This document shows, piece by piece, positions 16,957 to 25,157 of a stretch of 64,000 nt of DNA. Made by a program: the position numbers and the translations under genes. This DNA comes from Acetobacteroides hydrogenigenes (GTDB lineage Bacteria > Bacteroidota > Bacteroidia > Bacteroidales > ZOR0009), in NCBI RefSeq assembly GCF_004340205.1, contig NZ_SLWB01000019.1, positions 1-64,000 on the forward strand, read 5' to 3'. Within the stretch, counting starts at the first letter, position 1. The number at the start of each line of letters is the position of its first letter. The notes under the pieces were generated by a model. That model was given only the letters and a program-made list of their open reading frames with translations, had not been told where the DNA came from and ran no database searches.

Positions 16957-17778
16957 CTACTTTGTTAGTCCTAAAATCTTGCGAGTTTCAGCAGGTGTGG
17001 CAATCTCTCGTCCAAACTCTTTTGCTAGGCGAACAACCTTTTCGACAAGTTCTCCGTTCGATTTTGCAAGTACACCTTTTGATATGTAAACGTTGTCTTC
17101 GAGTCCTACCCTTACGTGTCCACCATCGATAATGGCTGCTGCTGCTAAAGAAAACTCGTAACGTCCAACGCCGGCAACGGTATAGGTTGCATCGGCAGGT
17201 AGGCTTCCACGTAGGAATACGAAGTCGCGTAGTTCGCCAGATATACCACCGTTAACGCCCATTACAAGATCGAAGTGCATTGGCGATTTGATGTATCCCT
17301 TTTTGCCAAGGCGAAGAGCCATGTCGATCATGCTTTTGTCGAACACTTCCAATTCTGGCTTAATGCCTCTTTCGATCATCTTCTCACCAAAGTACTTGAT
17401 GGTGTTCTCGGTGTTCATGAAAACGTCATCGCCACCAAAGTTGAGGGTTCCGCAATCGAGCGTAGCCATTTCTGGGCTTAACTCGGTAGGCTGTAGGCGT
17501 TCGTCGTCGGTCATTCCAACGGCACCTCCTGTAGAGGGTTGAATAATAACGTCGGGGTATTTAGCCTTGATTGCTTCCATTACAACACGGAAGCGTTCCT
17601 TGTCCTGGGTAGGGGTGCCTTCGTCGTACCTTACGTGTAGGTGAATGATGCTTGCGCCTGCTTCGTAGGCTAAGCCTGCTTCGCGTACAAACTCTTCGAT
17701 GGTGTAGGGTACGGCTGGGTTCATCTCTTTGGTAACCTCGGCACCCGAAATTGCTGCGGTAATGATTAGCTTTTCCAT
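16957..17778 (-). CDS. kce: 3-keto-5-aminohexanoate cleavage enzyme
   Basis: This is a BKACE-family TIM-barrel metalloenzyme of 273 residues. It condenses 5-amino-3-oxohexanoate with acetyl-CoA to give acetoacetate and 3-aminobutyryl-CoA. The zinc-binding HLHVR motif occurs near residue 47, and the conserved QPSTGGAVGM and HFDLVMGVNGGISG segments follow. The start at 17778 (MEKLIITAA) is ATG; the slightly longer frame uses TTG. It begins 6 nt after kal, the next enzyme of the pathway, which suggests coupling. Family members with other beta-keto acid substrates exist, but the context fixes this assignment. Confidence 0.95.
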   Translation of the reverse strand: MEKLIITAAISGAEVTKEMNPAVPYTIEEFVREAGLAYEAGASIIHLHVRYDEGTPTQDKERFRVVMEAIKAKYPDVIIQPSTGGAVGMTDDERLQPTELSPEMATLDCGTLNFGGDDVFMNTENTIKYFGEKMIERGIKPELEVFDKSMIDMALRLGKKGYIKSPMHFDLVMGVNGGISGELRDFVFLRGSLPADATYTVAGVGRYEFSLAAAAIIDGGHVRVGLEDNVYISKGVLAKSNGELVEKVVRLAKEFGREIATPAETRKILGLTK

Positions 17779-17784
17779 GGGCAA

Positions 17785-18174
17785 CTATTTTACATTTCGT
17801 TGGCAATCTTTAGGGACAACACAGGTTCCGCTAGCGCGGCATACTACGATTGGCTCAGCAAGAACATCGGCCGCTGAAGCCGAAATGTCGGTACGAGGAA
17901 TGATAACCTTGCGGGCTTCGAAGGTCATCTTGCGCGAGGTGTTACCCATTTGGGTGATTTCGCCTACAGCCTCAATATAGTCACCGGCATAAACAGGTGC
18001 TATAAATTCAACCATGTCGTAAGCTTTGAATAGACCTTCGTCGCCATCGTTGCGGATGAGCAATTCGGTAGCTACATCACCAAAGAGTTGGAGCATTTTA
18101 GCTCCGTCTACTAAGTTTCCGCCGTAGTGGGCGTCGTGCGAGCTCATTCGAACTCTTATTACTGCCTTTCCCAT
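17785..18174 (-). CDS. kal: 3-aminobutyryl-CoA ammonia-lyase
   Basis: The 129-residue hot-dog-fold protein has the length of known Kal enzymes and begins [20 protein letters not shown], a conserved start of the family. Kal eliminates ammonia from L-3-aminobutyryl-CoA to give crotonyl-CoA, which is then reduced by the acyl-CoA dehydrogenase/Etf at the far end of the locus. It is followed 6 nt later by kce and preceded by a 117-nt spacer containing AGTATCA heptamers. Confidence 0.93.
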   Translation of the reverse strand: MGKAVIRVRMSSHDAHYGGNLVDGAKMLQLFGDVATELLIRNDGDEGLFKAYDMVEFIAPVYAGDYIEAVGEITQMGNTSRKMTFEARKVIIPRTDISASAADVLAEPIVVCRASGTCVVPKDCQRNVK

Positions 18175-18182
18175 TTTGATTA

Positions 18183-18217
18183 AGTATCAAGTATCACGAT
18201 ACTAGTATCATGATTGG
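18183..18217. repeat. Heptanucleotide repeat, AGTATCA type
   Basis: Four to five 7-nt units (AGTATCA, AGTATCA, CGATACT, AGTATCA, TGATTGG) lie in the kal/CoA-transferase spacer. An AGACGTTAGAT segment like the one at 8000-8034 occurs at about 18239-18250. Confidence 0.7.
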
Positions 18218-18291
18218 TTTGTGTTATTTCTATTCATCAGACGTTAGATGTAATACCGTTGTTTGTCTTCATCTAACCTTTCTAATACCCT

Positions 18292-18936
18292 CTATCTTGC
18301 GATGTAATCAACAAATATCGAAGGAGTCCTTACGTCTTCGGGCTTTATTGATCCGGTTTCAACCAACTCGCATGCTTCGGCAATTACCATATCAGCAGCC
18401 ATAGCCATTAGTGGATTAAAGTTTTGTGAGGTGCCCCTGTATACCAAGTTACCTTCTGTATCGCTGATGCTAGCGCCAAGTAGGGCAACATCTGCTCGTA
18501 GCGGTTTCTCTAGAAGGTAATCTTTCCCATCAACTTGGATAACCTGCTTGCCCTCTGCAACAACGGTTCCTATCCCCGTTGGTGTAAGAAATCCTCCTAA
18601 GCCAGCCCCCCCTGCACGTACGCGCTCGGCTAGTGTACCTTGTGGCGAAAACTCTATAACAAGTTCTCCTGCATTCATCTGGTCTATAGTGCATGGGTTG
18701 GTGCCAATGTGCGAGGTGATAACCTTTTTTACCTGATGGTTTACGATTAGCTTGCCCAAGCCTTTATCAGGGAAGGCGGTATCGTTGCATATTATCGTAA
18801 GGTCTTTTACTCCCGACTCTAAAAGTGCGTCTATAATTCGATTAGGTCCTCCTGCTGACAAAAATCCACCAACCATAACCGTCATTCCATTCTTAATTTT
18901 CGATGCAGCTTCGGCTATCGTAATAAGTTTCTCCAT
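18292..18936 (-). CDS. atoD: Acetoacetate:butyrate CoA-transferase, subunit A
   Basis: The 214-residue family I CoA-transferase alpha subunit starts at MEKLITIAEAASKI (ATG at 18936; the upstream extension is not supported). It shows VMVGGFLSAGGPNRIIDALL near the N-terminus and the glycine-rich GGAGLGGFLTPTGIGT motif (about residues 110-125). It pairs with subunit B encoded at 7311-7970. As the first gene of the long minus-strand block, its promoter region would drive the lysine pathway. The 400-nt upstream spacer (18937-19336) holds no gene but has candidate control sites. Confidence 0.92.
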   Translation of the reverse strand: MEKLITIAEAASKIKNGMTVMVGGFLSAGGPNRIIDALLESGVKDLTIICNDTAFPDKGLGKLIVNHQVKKVITSHIGTNPCTIDQMNAGELVIEFSPQGTLAERVRAGGAGLGGFLTPTGIGTVVAEGKQVIQVDGKDYLLEKPLRADVALLGASISDTEGNLVYRGTSQNFNPLMAMAADMVIAEACELVETGSIKPEDVRTPSIFVDYIAR

Positions 18937-18999
18937 ATGCTTAGTACTTGTTAACAAACAACATATAATATGCAGCGTAATGTAACGTTTGCATGGTAA

Positions 19000-19015
19000 A
19001 TGTTTTTGTAAACAT
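19000..19015. promoter_or_regulatory. Short dyad, possible operator for the lysine locus
   Basis: ATGTTT-TTGT-AAACAT is a perfect 6-bp dyad with a 4-nt centre, 64-79 nt before the first gene of the lysine block and just downstream of the -7-like element at 19038-19045. It has the size of a repressor site, but no regulator gene is in the window. Confidence 0.25.
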
Positions 19016-19037
19016 ATGCTTTTATTTTGAAACTACA

Positions 19038-19045
19038 TAAAAGTA
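19038..19045 (-). promoter_or_regulatory. Candidate -7 element for the lysine locus (TACTTTTA)
   Basis: On the minus strand this is TACTTTTA, matching TAnnTTTA. A TTTG lies about 16 nt further upstream (19062-19065), shorter than the usual 19-21 nt spacing. It is about 100 nt before the first gene of the block. Confidence 0.3.
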
Positions 19046-19336
19046 AAATGGGAAAATATTACAAAATATACCTCAAAATGGTATTAAATATGATTTATAT
19101 AGATCAGAGAGGTTTTAAATTGTAATCAAAAATGGGTTTGTTAATTATTGTAATGCATTAACAGGTTTGAAAGAAGGGCGATCTATTTGGATAAGATGCT
19201 TTAAAATAATATTTTAATATTGGTTGTTGGAGAGGGTGTATAGCAAAGCCTGTATGCTACATTTTGAGCATGCGAACGTAAGTAGTTGGCAACAAGTAAT
19301 GTTTTAAGAGAGAGGTGTGGTTGCTTTGACGAGCAG

Positions 19337-20185
19337 TTAGATGGTTGTAAGTTTAATATTATTAGCGCTGCCTCCAACCATTACTTGGATTGCTCCATTG
19401 GGCTTATAGGATAGCTCAACTGCAATTTCGGAGGGCTTTTTCATTGTGTAACCTTGTTCTAAAATAATTTTAGAGGGGATGTTTACAATGCCGTATCGGT
19501 TGAGATAGCAAGCTAGTGCTCCTGATGATGATCCTGTTGCTGCCTCCTCTTTTATGCCATAAAGAGGTGCGAGATTCCGACAGTGGGCAAAATTTCCGTT
19601 AATGGTTTCTAATGTATAAATATGATATCCAATCGCGTTGTGTTGTTTGGATACTGATGCAACTTCTCTGAATGCTGGTTTAATAGAATTGAGAACATTT
19701 AGGTTTTTTACCGGCACTATGATGTCTTTTAATCCGGTTGATACCACTTGAACGGGAAGGTTATCTGCAATACTATCGTAGGGGATGTTAAGAGAATGGG
19801 CTATGGTTGCTTTGTCTATGGTTTCATAAAAGGTAGGAGAGGCTTGCTCCATAGTAACATTTTGCTTGCCAACCTCAATTTGAAGCACTCCTGCGTTAGT
19901 TTCTTGAGTGTAGATGCCTTTTTTTATGATGTTGAGGTAGCGCATTAGGTAAAATGTGGCAATGGTGGCATGGCCGCATAGGTCTACTTCTTGTGTAGGT
20001 GTAAAAAAGCGCACTCTAAAATTAGCCTTGTCCGATCGTGAAACAAATGCGGTTTCAGATAGGCCGATTTTGGCTGCAATTTGCTGCATATCGTTATCCG
20101 AAAGGTGGTCGGCAACGAGAACTACACCAGCAGGATTACCTCCTTGGTGCGATTTGCTGAATGCGTTTAGAGTGTATACTTGCAT
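19337..20185 (-). CDS. PhzF-family isomerase-like protein
   Basis: The 282-residue protein matches the PhzF/YddE family (two similar alpha/beta-barrel halves). Near the N-terminus are FSKSHQGGNPAGVVLVAD and the acid Glu44 in IGLSETAFV, the position of the catalytic glutamate in PhzF. DLCGHATIATFYLM follows (about residues 69-82), and the second half carries EEAATGSSSGALACYL. Family members catalyse proton shifts or epimerisation of small metabolites, but most homologues outside phenazine clusters have no known substrate. No phenazine genes are nearby. It has its own spacer on both sides. Confidence 0.85.
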   Translation of the reverse strand: MQVYTLNAFSKSHQGGNPAGVVLVADHLSDNDMQQIAAKIGLSETAFVSRSDKANFRVRFFTPTQEVDLCGHATIATFYLMRYLNIIKKGIYTQETNAGVLQIEVGKQNVTMEQASPTFYETIDKATIAHSLNIPYDSIADNLPVQVVSTGLKDIIVPVKNLNVLNSIKPAFREVASVSKQHNAIGYHIYTLETINGNFAHCRNLAPLYGIKEEAATGSSSGALACYLNRYGIVNIPSKIILEQGYTMKKPSEIAVELSYKPNGAIQVMVGGSANNIKLTTI

Positions 20186-20260
20186 GGGCTAGAGGTGTTA
20201 GACACAAAATGAAAAAATGAAAGGATGAAAAGTGAAAAATTACTTATTGATTTCAACTTT

Positions 20261-21460
20261 TTACTCGATCATCTTAGAGGCATCGTTTTCGCTAAGCTGT
20301 TCGATTCCTTTAAGTTTTTGTTGAATGGCACGTGTACGGACACCAACGAGAGAGTCTAGCTCATTTGATGCTTGGTTGAGCTTCATCTTTGTTTTCTCCA
20401 AAACATCGCCAAACTTGTTGAACTCCGTTTTTACTGCAGCAAGTAGCTTCCAAACCTCGTTCGATCGTTTTTCGATAGCTAATGTTTTAAACCCAATCTG
20501 GAAACTGTTAAGTAATGCCGTGATAGTTGTAGGTCCGGTAATTATTACCTTATAATCGCGATATGCTTGTTCCACAAGGGTACTATTGCGAACAACCTCA
20601 GCAAAAAGCCCCTCTACGGGGAGGAACATGATGGCAAAGTCTGCAGTGTATGGTGGGTTTATATACTTTTCGGAAATAGTTTTGGCATTTACTACAATAC
20701 ATTTTGCTAGCAAACGATTCGCCTCCTGGATGGTTGATGTGCTGCCTGTTTCGTATGCGCTAACAAGGTTGTGGTAAACATCCATTGGGAACTTGGAGTC
20801 TATTGGGAGAAAAAGAACCTCGTCGTCCGATTTGCCAGGAAGCTTTATGGCAAACTCTACGGCCTCTTTGCTGCCCTCTTTTACGGTAATGTTTTGTTCA
20901 AATTGCGCAGGAGTTAGGATCTGGTTGAGAATTACGTTTAGCTGTATCTCTCCAAAAATACCCCTAGTTTTTACGTTGGAAAGAACCTTCTTTAGATCTC
21001 CAACGCCGTTGGCGAGTTCGTGCATTTCTCCAAGTCCCTTGTGTACCAGTTCTAGCCTTTCGCTAACCATTTTAAACGATTGTCCAAGGCGTTCTTCCAG
21101 CGTTTTATTTAGCTTTTCATCAACAGTTTCGCGCATTCGTTCGAGCATAGTGTTATTGTCGAAGCGCATCTTTTCCATTCGCTCCTCGTTGGATTTTACA
21201 ATGTACTGTAGCTGCTGGTTGATGGCTGTTGTTAAGGTGCTAAACGATTGGGTTTGCTCTTTGCGTCCTTCGCTTGCCAGTTTGCTAAACTCCTCGCGGT
21301 TGCGACGAAACTCTTCGCGCATGGATTCTTCCATCTTATGTGCTTCCTTAATCTGCTGCTCCTGATAAAAGCGTTGCTCCTTGATCTTTGCTATCAGAAA
21401 GAGAAGAAGAACTATTAGGATGATATTGGCAATAATCAGTACTGTAAGTATGCTGTTCAT
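20261..21460 (-). CDS. rmuC: RmuC-family DNA recombination protein
   Basis: The 399-residue protein has one N-terminal membrane segment (about residues 5-25, LIIANIILIVLLLFLIAKIK), a long coiled coil rich in Glu, Lys and Arg (about 26-150), and the C-terminal RmuC domain with KTRGIFGEIQLNVILNQIL and LPIDSKFPMDVYHNL, typical of this nuclease-like family. RmuC proteins limit DNA inversion or rearrangement in E. coli and other bacteria. It is probably a single-gene transcript with a TATCTTTA -7 element at 21478-21485. Confidence 0.92.
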   Translation of the reverse strand: MNSILTVLIIANIILIVLLLFLIAKIKEQRFYQEQQIKEAHKMEESMREEFRRNREEFSKLASEGRKEQTQSFSTLTTAINQQLQYIVKSNEERMEKMRFDNNTMLERMRETVDEKLNKTLEERLGQSFKMVSERLELVHKGLGEMHELANGVGDLKKVLSNVKTRGIFGEIQLNVILNQILTPAQFEQNITVKEGSKEAVEFAIKLPGKSDDEVLFLPIDSKFPMDVYHNLVSAYETGSTSTIQEANRLLAKCIVVNAKTISEKYINPPYTADFAIMFLPVEGLFAEVVRNSTLVEQAYRDYKVIITGPTTITALLNSFQIGFKTLAIEKRSNEVWKLLAAVKTEFNKFGDVLEKTKMKLNQASNELDSLVGVRTRAIQQKLKGIEQLSENDASKMIE

Positions 21461-21477
21461 ATGCTTGGTTTATACTG

Positions 21478-21485
21478 TAAAGATA
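21478..21485 (-). promoter_or_regulatory. Candidate -7 element of rmuC (TATCTTTA)
   Basis: Read on the minus strand the octamer is TATCTTTA, one base from TAnnTTTG, and lies 18-25 nt before the rmuC start codon, a spacing common in this phylum. Confidence 0.4.
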
Positions 21486-21653
21486 GAGATTGTAGGCTTT
21501 ATAGAATTTGGGACTAGATGATTTTGAAAAGATTTTTAGTCTTGGATTTGTAAACCTTTTATACAGTAATTTGTACGAATTGTATTAAGCAGTTGAAATT
21601 GTAGCTCTTTCGTCTTAAATTTATTCGGTTTTAAATTAAAATCTTTTAATGTT

Positions 21654-22808
21654 ATGAGGTTTAAGTTTTTATTACTCCTCGGGATTTTAGCCTTTGGGGG
21701 GTGTTCCAAGGATGACGTAAAGCCAATTTCTAAGAGCGGTTTTGTTAGAATTTCGGCTCAGGTTGATGAACGTGTTCGCTTAAAAGCCGCACTTGTGGTG
21801 GATAGCTACGATGTTAACATTACAAGTAAGACGGATGCTGATTTTTCCTATGGTAAAAAAGTTTCGGAGATAGGGGCAAATCCCATAGAACTAGCCGTAG
21901 GTGATTATACCGTAAAAGTAAGTTCTCCGTCTGTAACGCTTCCTGATTTTGGCACGCCACTGTATGGGGTTACTCAGGATTTTAGTGTAGCAGCAGGTGC
22001 TACTACAAGTTTAAGCTTGGTATGTAAGCAAACAAATGCGGGGGTTAAGGTGATCTATTCCGATAGCTTCAAAAAGTACTGTGCAGACAATTCGATTGCT
22101 TATTCGACAACAATTGAGCAGGCCGGTAGTAGCCTTTCCTATGCTAGCAGTGAATCACGTGTTGGGTATTTTAACCCAGGAGACGTTAATGTGGTGGTTT
22201 TGGTGGGCGACAAGGAATACGCATCTAAATTGGCTCTTGTAGCGCAGGATTTGGTGAATCTTACAATAGACTTGGCCCCTGAAGATCCATCGAAGGTTGT
22301 GTTGACTATTACCGGAGTTGATGATGTGAATACTAGGGATGAAAAAATTGTAATATCGCTAAAACCGACTACCACCGAAACGTTAAAGCTTAGCGAAGAT
22401 TTTGCTTCGGTAACAACAGGCAATAGCACCGATTCGGATGGGTCAAGAAGTTCGTGGAGTGGTAACGAAAATTTTCCAACTGTTGCAAAGGCTTATCAGG
22501 CTGGAGGCGCTCTAAAATTGGGTGTTGATGGAACCGAAGGGAAAATAATTTCAAAAACGCTCGATCTTTCAGCTAACAATGGCAATGTTACCGTTAAGGT
22601 AAAGGTTAAAGGATGGACTTCGGTTGAGTCTGATCTGAAAATAAAGGTGGGAAGTGTAGAAAAGGTTGTGCCATATACGGCCATTATGTTAAATGCTTTT
22701 GAAGAGGTTACAGCTACTTTCCCTGGTGCAGGTACTGCAACGTCAACGGTTACCATAACCTCTGCAACTAAGCGGCTATTTGTTGATGAGATTAGGGTAT
22801 TCAATTAG
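21654..22808 (+). CDS. DUF4493-like outer-surface lipoprotein
   Basis: The 384-residue protein starts with a lipoprotein signal peptide and lipobox (LAFGGC, Cys at about residue 17). An N-terminal DUF4493-like domain follows (SGFVRISAQVDERVRLKAAL onward, about 28-215), of a kind often found in Bacteroidales cell-surface or fimbria-like proteins. The C-terminal part (about 240-384) looks like a jelly-roll or carbohydrate-binding type domain: TLKLSEDFASVTTGN, SWSGNENFPTV and ATSTVTITSATKRLFVDEIR. A surface role, possibly adhesion or glycan contact, is inferred. No partner genes such as SusC/SusD are adjacent. Confidence 0.65.
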   Translation: MRFKFLLLLGILAFGGCSKDDVKPISKSGFVRISAQVDERVRLKAALVVDSYDVNITSKTDADFSYGKKVSEIGANPIELAVGDYTVKVSSPSVTLPDFGTPLYGVTQDFSVAAGATTSLSLVCKQTNAGVKVIYSDSFKKYCADNSIAYSTTIEQAGSSLSYASSESRVGYFNPGDVNVVVLVGDKEYASKLALVAQDLVNLTIDLAPEDPSKVVLTITGVDDVNTRDEKIVISLKPTTTETLKLSEDFASVTTGNSTDSDGSRSSWSGNENFPTVAKAYQAGGALKLGVDGTEGKIISKTLDLSANNGNVTVKVKVKGWTSVESDLKIKVGSVEKVVPYTAIMLNAFEEVTATFPGAGTATSTVTITSATKRLFVDEIRVFN

Positions 22809-22842
22809 TGAGTAGGGAGTAGTTAGTAGGGAATAGTTTAAA
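22808..22842 (+). repeat. Heptanucleotide repeat, G(T/G)GANNN type
   Basis: Directly after the lipoprotein stop the sequence reads in 7-nt steps GTGAGTA, GGGAGTA, GTTAGTA, GGGAATA, GTTTAAA, following the G(T/G)GANNN consensus found in other spacers. Confidence 0.75.
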
Positions 22843-22844
22843 GG

Positions 22845-22879
22845 CGCCGAAGAGGAGGATTCCTTGGAGGCGTTTTTTT
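22845..22879 (+). terminator. Weak terminator-like hairpin
   Basis: CGCC (22845-22848) pairs with GGCG (22869-22872), and an inner AGGA/TCCT pair is separated from it by a 4x4 internal loop. Seven T follow. It is plausible as the terminator of the lipoprotein gene but the stem is imperfect. Confidence 0.35.
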
Positions 22880-22966
22880 GTGTGAAAAATGAAAAATGAA
22901 AAAGCTGGATTAGAGTGCTGTTTGGTTATCTTCGCAAGAATTTTAGAAACTAAACTCAAAAAAGGC

Positions 22967-23533
22967 ATGCGACGTATTTTACTATTGCTAATTATTATGG
23001 CATCGGCAAGCGCTTATGGGCAGACCTATATTAAACTGAATGCACCTCTTGTATTCGCTAAGGCATTTAATCCATCTATTGAAACTAGAATCTCAAATAA
23101 GTGGACCTTCGAATTTGATATGCTTATGACCTTTAGAAATGAAACAAACGATAAGGGACCATTTCGTATTCTTATGCTTCAACCAGAGGGACGATACTAC
23201 TTTAAAGAGGTTAATAAGGGCTTTTTTGTGGGGATTAATACTGGCTATGCCATGTTTAGAATAACAAAGCCTCATTGGCTCTTTAAGGAGGATTATGATG
23301 CTTCCCATATTTACCAAATGGGATGGTCGGTACAGGCAGGTTTTACAATAGGTTACGAAATGAAAATTAAGGATAGATGGCTTATTGATGTGTTTTTTGG
23401 AGGAGGTCGTCAATGGTCAATTTATGAGGCGTTTTACTATCCAGACGGAGGACGCTATGTTGGATATAATGGAAGTGCCGAATACCTTCCTTATAAAGGG
23501 GGTATAAATATTGGATATCGGTTAGGAAAGTAG
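22967..23533 (+). CDS. Small exported beta-barrel-like protein (DUF3575-like)
   Basis: From MRRILLLLIIMASASAYGQ (signal peptide) the product has 188 residues. The open frame starts earlier at 22889, but that part includes ATGAAAA heptamers and no signal, so the later ATG is preferred. The mature part alternates aromatic and polar residues in strands and contains ILMLQPEGRYYFKEVNKGFF, which recalls DUF3575 proteins of Bacteroidetes (QPE-RYWF-type motif). It ends in INIGYRLGK, a typical outer-membrane strand. An outer-membrane location is inferred; the function is unknown. A strong hairpin follows at 23554-23595. Confidence 0.65.
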   Translation: MRRILLLLIIMASASAYGQTYIKLNAPLVFAKAFNPSIETRISNKWTFEFDMLMTFRNETNDKGPFRILMLQPEGRYYFKEVNKGFFVGINTGYAMFRITKPHWLFKEDYDASHIYQMGWSVQAGFTIGYEMKIKDRWLIDVFFGGGRQWSIYEAFYYPDGGRYVGYNGSAEYLPYKGGINIGYRLGK

Positions 23534-23553
23534 AATAGGTATCAGTTAAAATA

Positions 23554-23595
23554 CAGAAGGGGCAGATGTCGTGTAAAGCACATCTGCCCCTTCTG
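23554..23595 (+). terminator. 16-bp perfect hairpin after the DUF3575-like gene
   Basis: CAGAAGGGGCAGATGT (23554-23569) and its exact reverse complement (23580-23595) flank a 10-nt loop, 21 nt after the stop codon. No T-run follows, so it may be a transcript-end or mRNA-stabilising structure rather than a classical intrinsic terminator. Confidence 0.6.
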
Positions 23596-23673
23596 CTAAA
23601 GGTGTGTCTTGAATACGCCTGTCTGAATGGTTAGGAATGGCTGTGGGCGATAGCTTTGTTTTGATGGGGGGGC

Positions 23674-23798
23674 CAAGAGTTGTGGAGAATTCCCATGATT
23701 TGTGAACAACTTCCCAACAGTTGTGGAGAAGCCTCCAACAATTGTTGTCATCTTCCCAAGAGTTGTTATCGTTCTTCCAAGAGTTGAGTAGGTGTAGG
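23674..23798. repeat. 21-nt degenerate tandem repeat, six units
   Basis: Units start at 23674, 23694, 23715, 23736, 23757 and 23778 (one 20-nt step, then 21-nt steps), each beginning CAAGAG, CATGAT, CAACAG or CAACAA followed by TTGT(G/T) and ending TTCC or similar. Plus-strand translation would give cysteine-rich heptads (for example LPNSCGE), but no longer ORF supports coding. Confidence 0.8.
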
Positions 23799-23898
23799 CA
23801 ACTTATACTAAAGGTGTATAAAGGGAGCCGGCAATACTAGTTATGTTTTTGACAAGAATTGTGTAGTTCGGTTGTAGAGAGGGGGCTTTTCATCGTTT

Positions 23899-24130
23899 CA
23901 AAACTAAAGAGTTGCCTGAAGTTTTTTAGAATCTATTGGATTCTGATTTAGTTGTCGGGACAAGCCCGGCATGACAGCGCTGAATTTGGGTTGTGCCTAA
24001 TTTAGCGATATTGCCTAAGGAGGTGGCTTTGGCTTGGTAAGGGGATGGGGTGTTGATTATCCGCGTTGCAAAACTAAAGAGTTACCTGAAGAGTTCTTTT
24101 AGAATCTGTCGGATTCTAATTTAGATGCCG
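23899..24130. repeat. Two copies of a ~55-nt dispersed block
   Basis: A 23-nt segment at 23899-23921 recurs at 24069-24091 with one mismatch. Both copies are followed by TTTTAGAATCT and then GGATTCT and ATTTAG, so the repeated unit is about 55 nt. A partial third relative (TTAGATTTAGATGCCGG) occurs near 24981. Confidence 0.75.
23956..23980. repeat. Dispersed hairpin element, copy 1
   Basis: CGGGACAAGCCCGGCATGAC followed by AGCGC recurs at 24995-25019 (CGGAACAAGCCCGGCATGAC followed by AGCGC). In the second copy TGCCGG and CCGGCA form a small stem. This looks like a REP-like dispersed intergenic element. Confidence 0.7.
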
Positions 24131-24210
24131 GAATTTTTTAGAGAGCAACCTATTCCTACTTCTAATTGTATATCTCCTACGGATAAAAAGACAGCGACAG
24201 AATCTATAAA

Positions 24211-24239
24211 CTACAAGGCTGTAATCGCCACGCGGTATT
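24211..24239. repeat. 29-nt repeat, copy 1 of 2
   Basis: The block containing CGCCACGCGGTATT is repeated at 24496-24524 with 27 of 29 positions identical (both begin CTACAAG). Both copies lie in otherwise non-coding sequence. Confidence 0.75.
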
Positions 24240-24495
24240 TGTACCGATCAAAATTTGGGCTCTATAACGTTTTTTGGTGGGTAAGCCCTTCTTTTTGCAC
24301 ACTATTCAACCGCTTTGCGGTTGTAGTTGTATGGGGTGTAATTCTCCCTGCATTGCATGCGGGGCTATTCGTATTCAATCCTTCTAGGATTGCCTCTTGT
24401 CGGCCATTCATCTGCATAAGGCAACGTCAACTCGATGTAAGAGGAAGATATCATTGTATATCTACTGAGAATAATATCGAGGTTTTGGTGTGATG

Positions 24496-24524
24496 CTACA
24501 AGTCTGTAACCGCCACGCGGTATT
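24496..24524. repeat. 29-nt repeat, copy 2 of 2
   Basis: This is the second copy of the block at 24211-24239, differing at two positions (G/T and T/C). Confidence 0.75.
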
Positions 24525-24994
24525 CTTGCCCTTCGAATTTTGTCCATAGGACATTACGACTTGTAGTACCCAACCATAACCCGCACATTTTCCTCGTAGA
24601 GGATAAACTGACTATTGGTTGATGGCCGCTTTTCATAAGGTTTACAACCATATTGAACTAACGCTAATTAAGGGTAAGTATAAATCGTAGGCTACTTTAC
24701 TAACTACGAGAAGCCTCTAAGGGCTTTGACGTGAATAGCCCCGAGTAAAACTAGGGGGAGGTAGGGGAAGGAAAGTAAACAACCACGACGTGGTTGAAGA
24801 TGTTCTACAGATGCAGTAACCCTCAGAATTTACTACTCACCCTATTCGTTATAGAACCAAAAATCTGTCCGAGCTGCATTACGTTTGGTCCCTTTTTATA
24901 ACCCGTCAATTTGCCATGTAGTAGTTAAAGAGTTGTTGACTATGGTTGTTCTTTCTAAGGCAAAGAACTATTTCGCTCTATTAGATTTAGATGC

Positions 24995-25019
24995 CGGAAC
25001 AAGCCCGGCATGACAGCGC
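24995..25019. repeat. Dispersed hairpin element, copy 2
   Basis: This matches 23956-23980 with one substitution. The six-base stem TGCCGG/CCGGCA starts at 24993. Confidence 0.7.
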
Positions 25020-25103
25020 AGAGTTTGGGATAAGATTACACTAATCATTATATAAGAATGGGCTATGGGCTGACCTTTTGGGTAAACGAGTAGAATTGGG
25101 GTC

Positions 25104-25157
25104 GCCCCTTTGGGGCTGATAGTTCTCCCCCCAATGGCCGTGGGCTTACACCCACGG
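25104..25157. repeat. Pair of small GC-rich hairpins
   Basis: GCCCC-TTT-GGGGC (25104-25116) and CCGTGGG-CTTACA-CCCACGG (25138-25157) are perfect short stems 21 nt apart, and a GCGCT/AGCGC stem follows at about 25167-25184. Such hairpin clusters recur in spacers of related genomes as I recall; no coding potential is seen. Confidence 0.6.

Noticed and set aside
24125-24547. Overlapping open frames on both strands
   Set aside because: They span the 29-nt repeats and have no recognisable domain, signal or consistent codon use.
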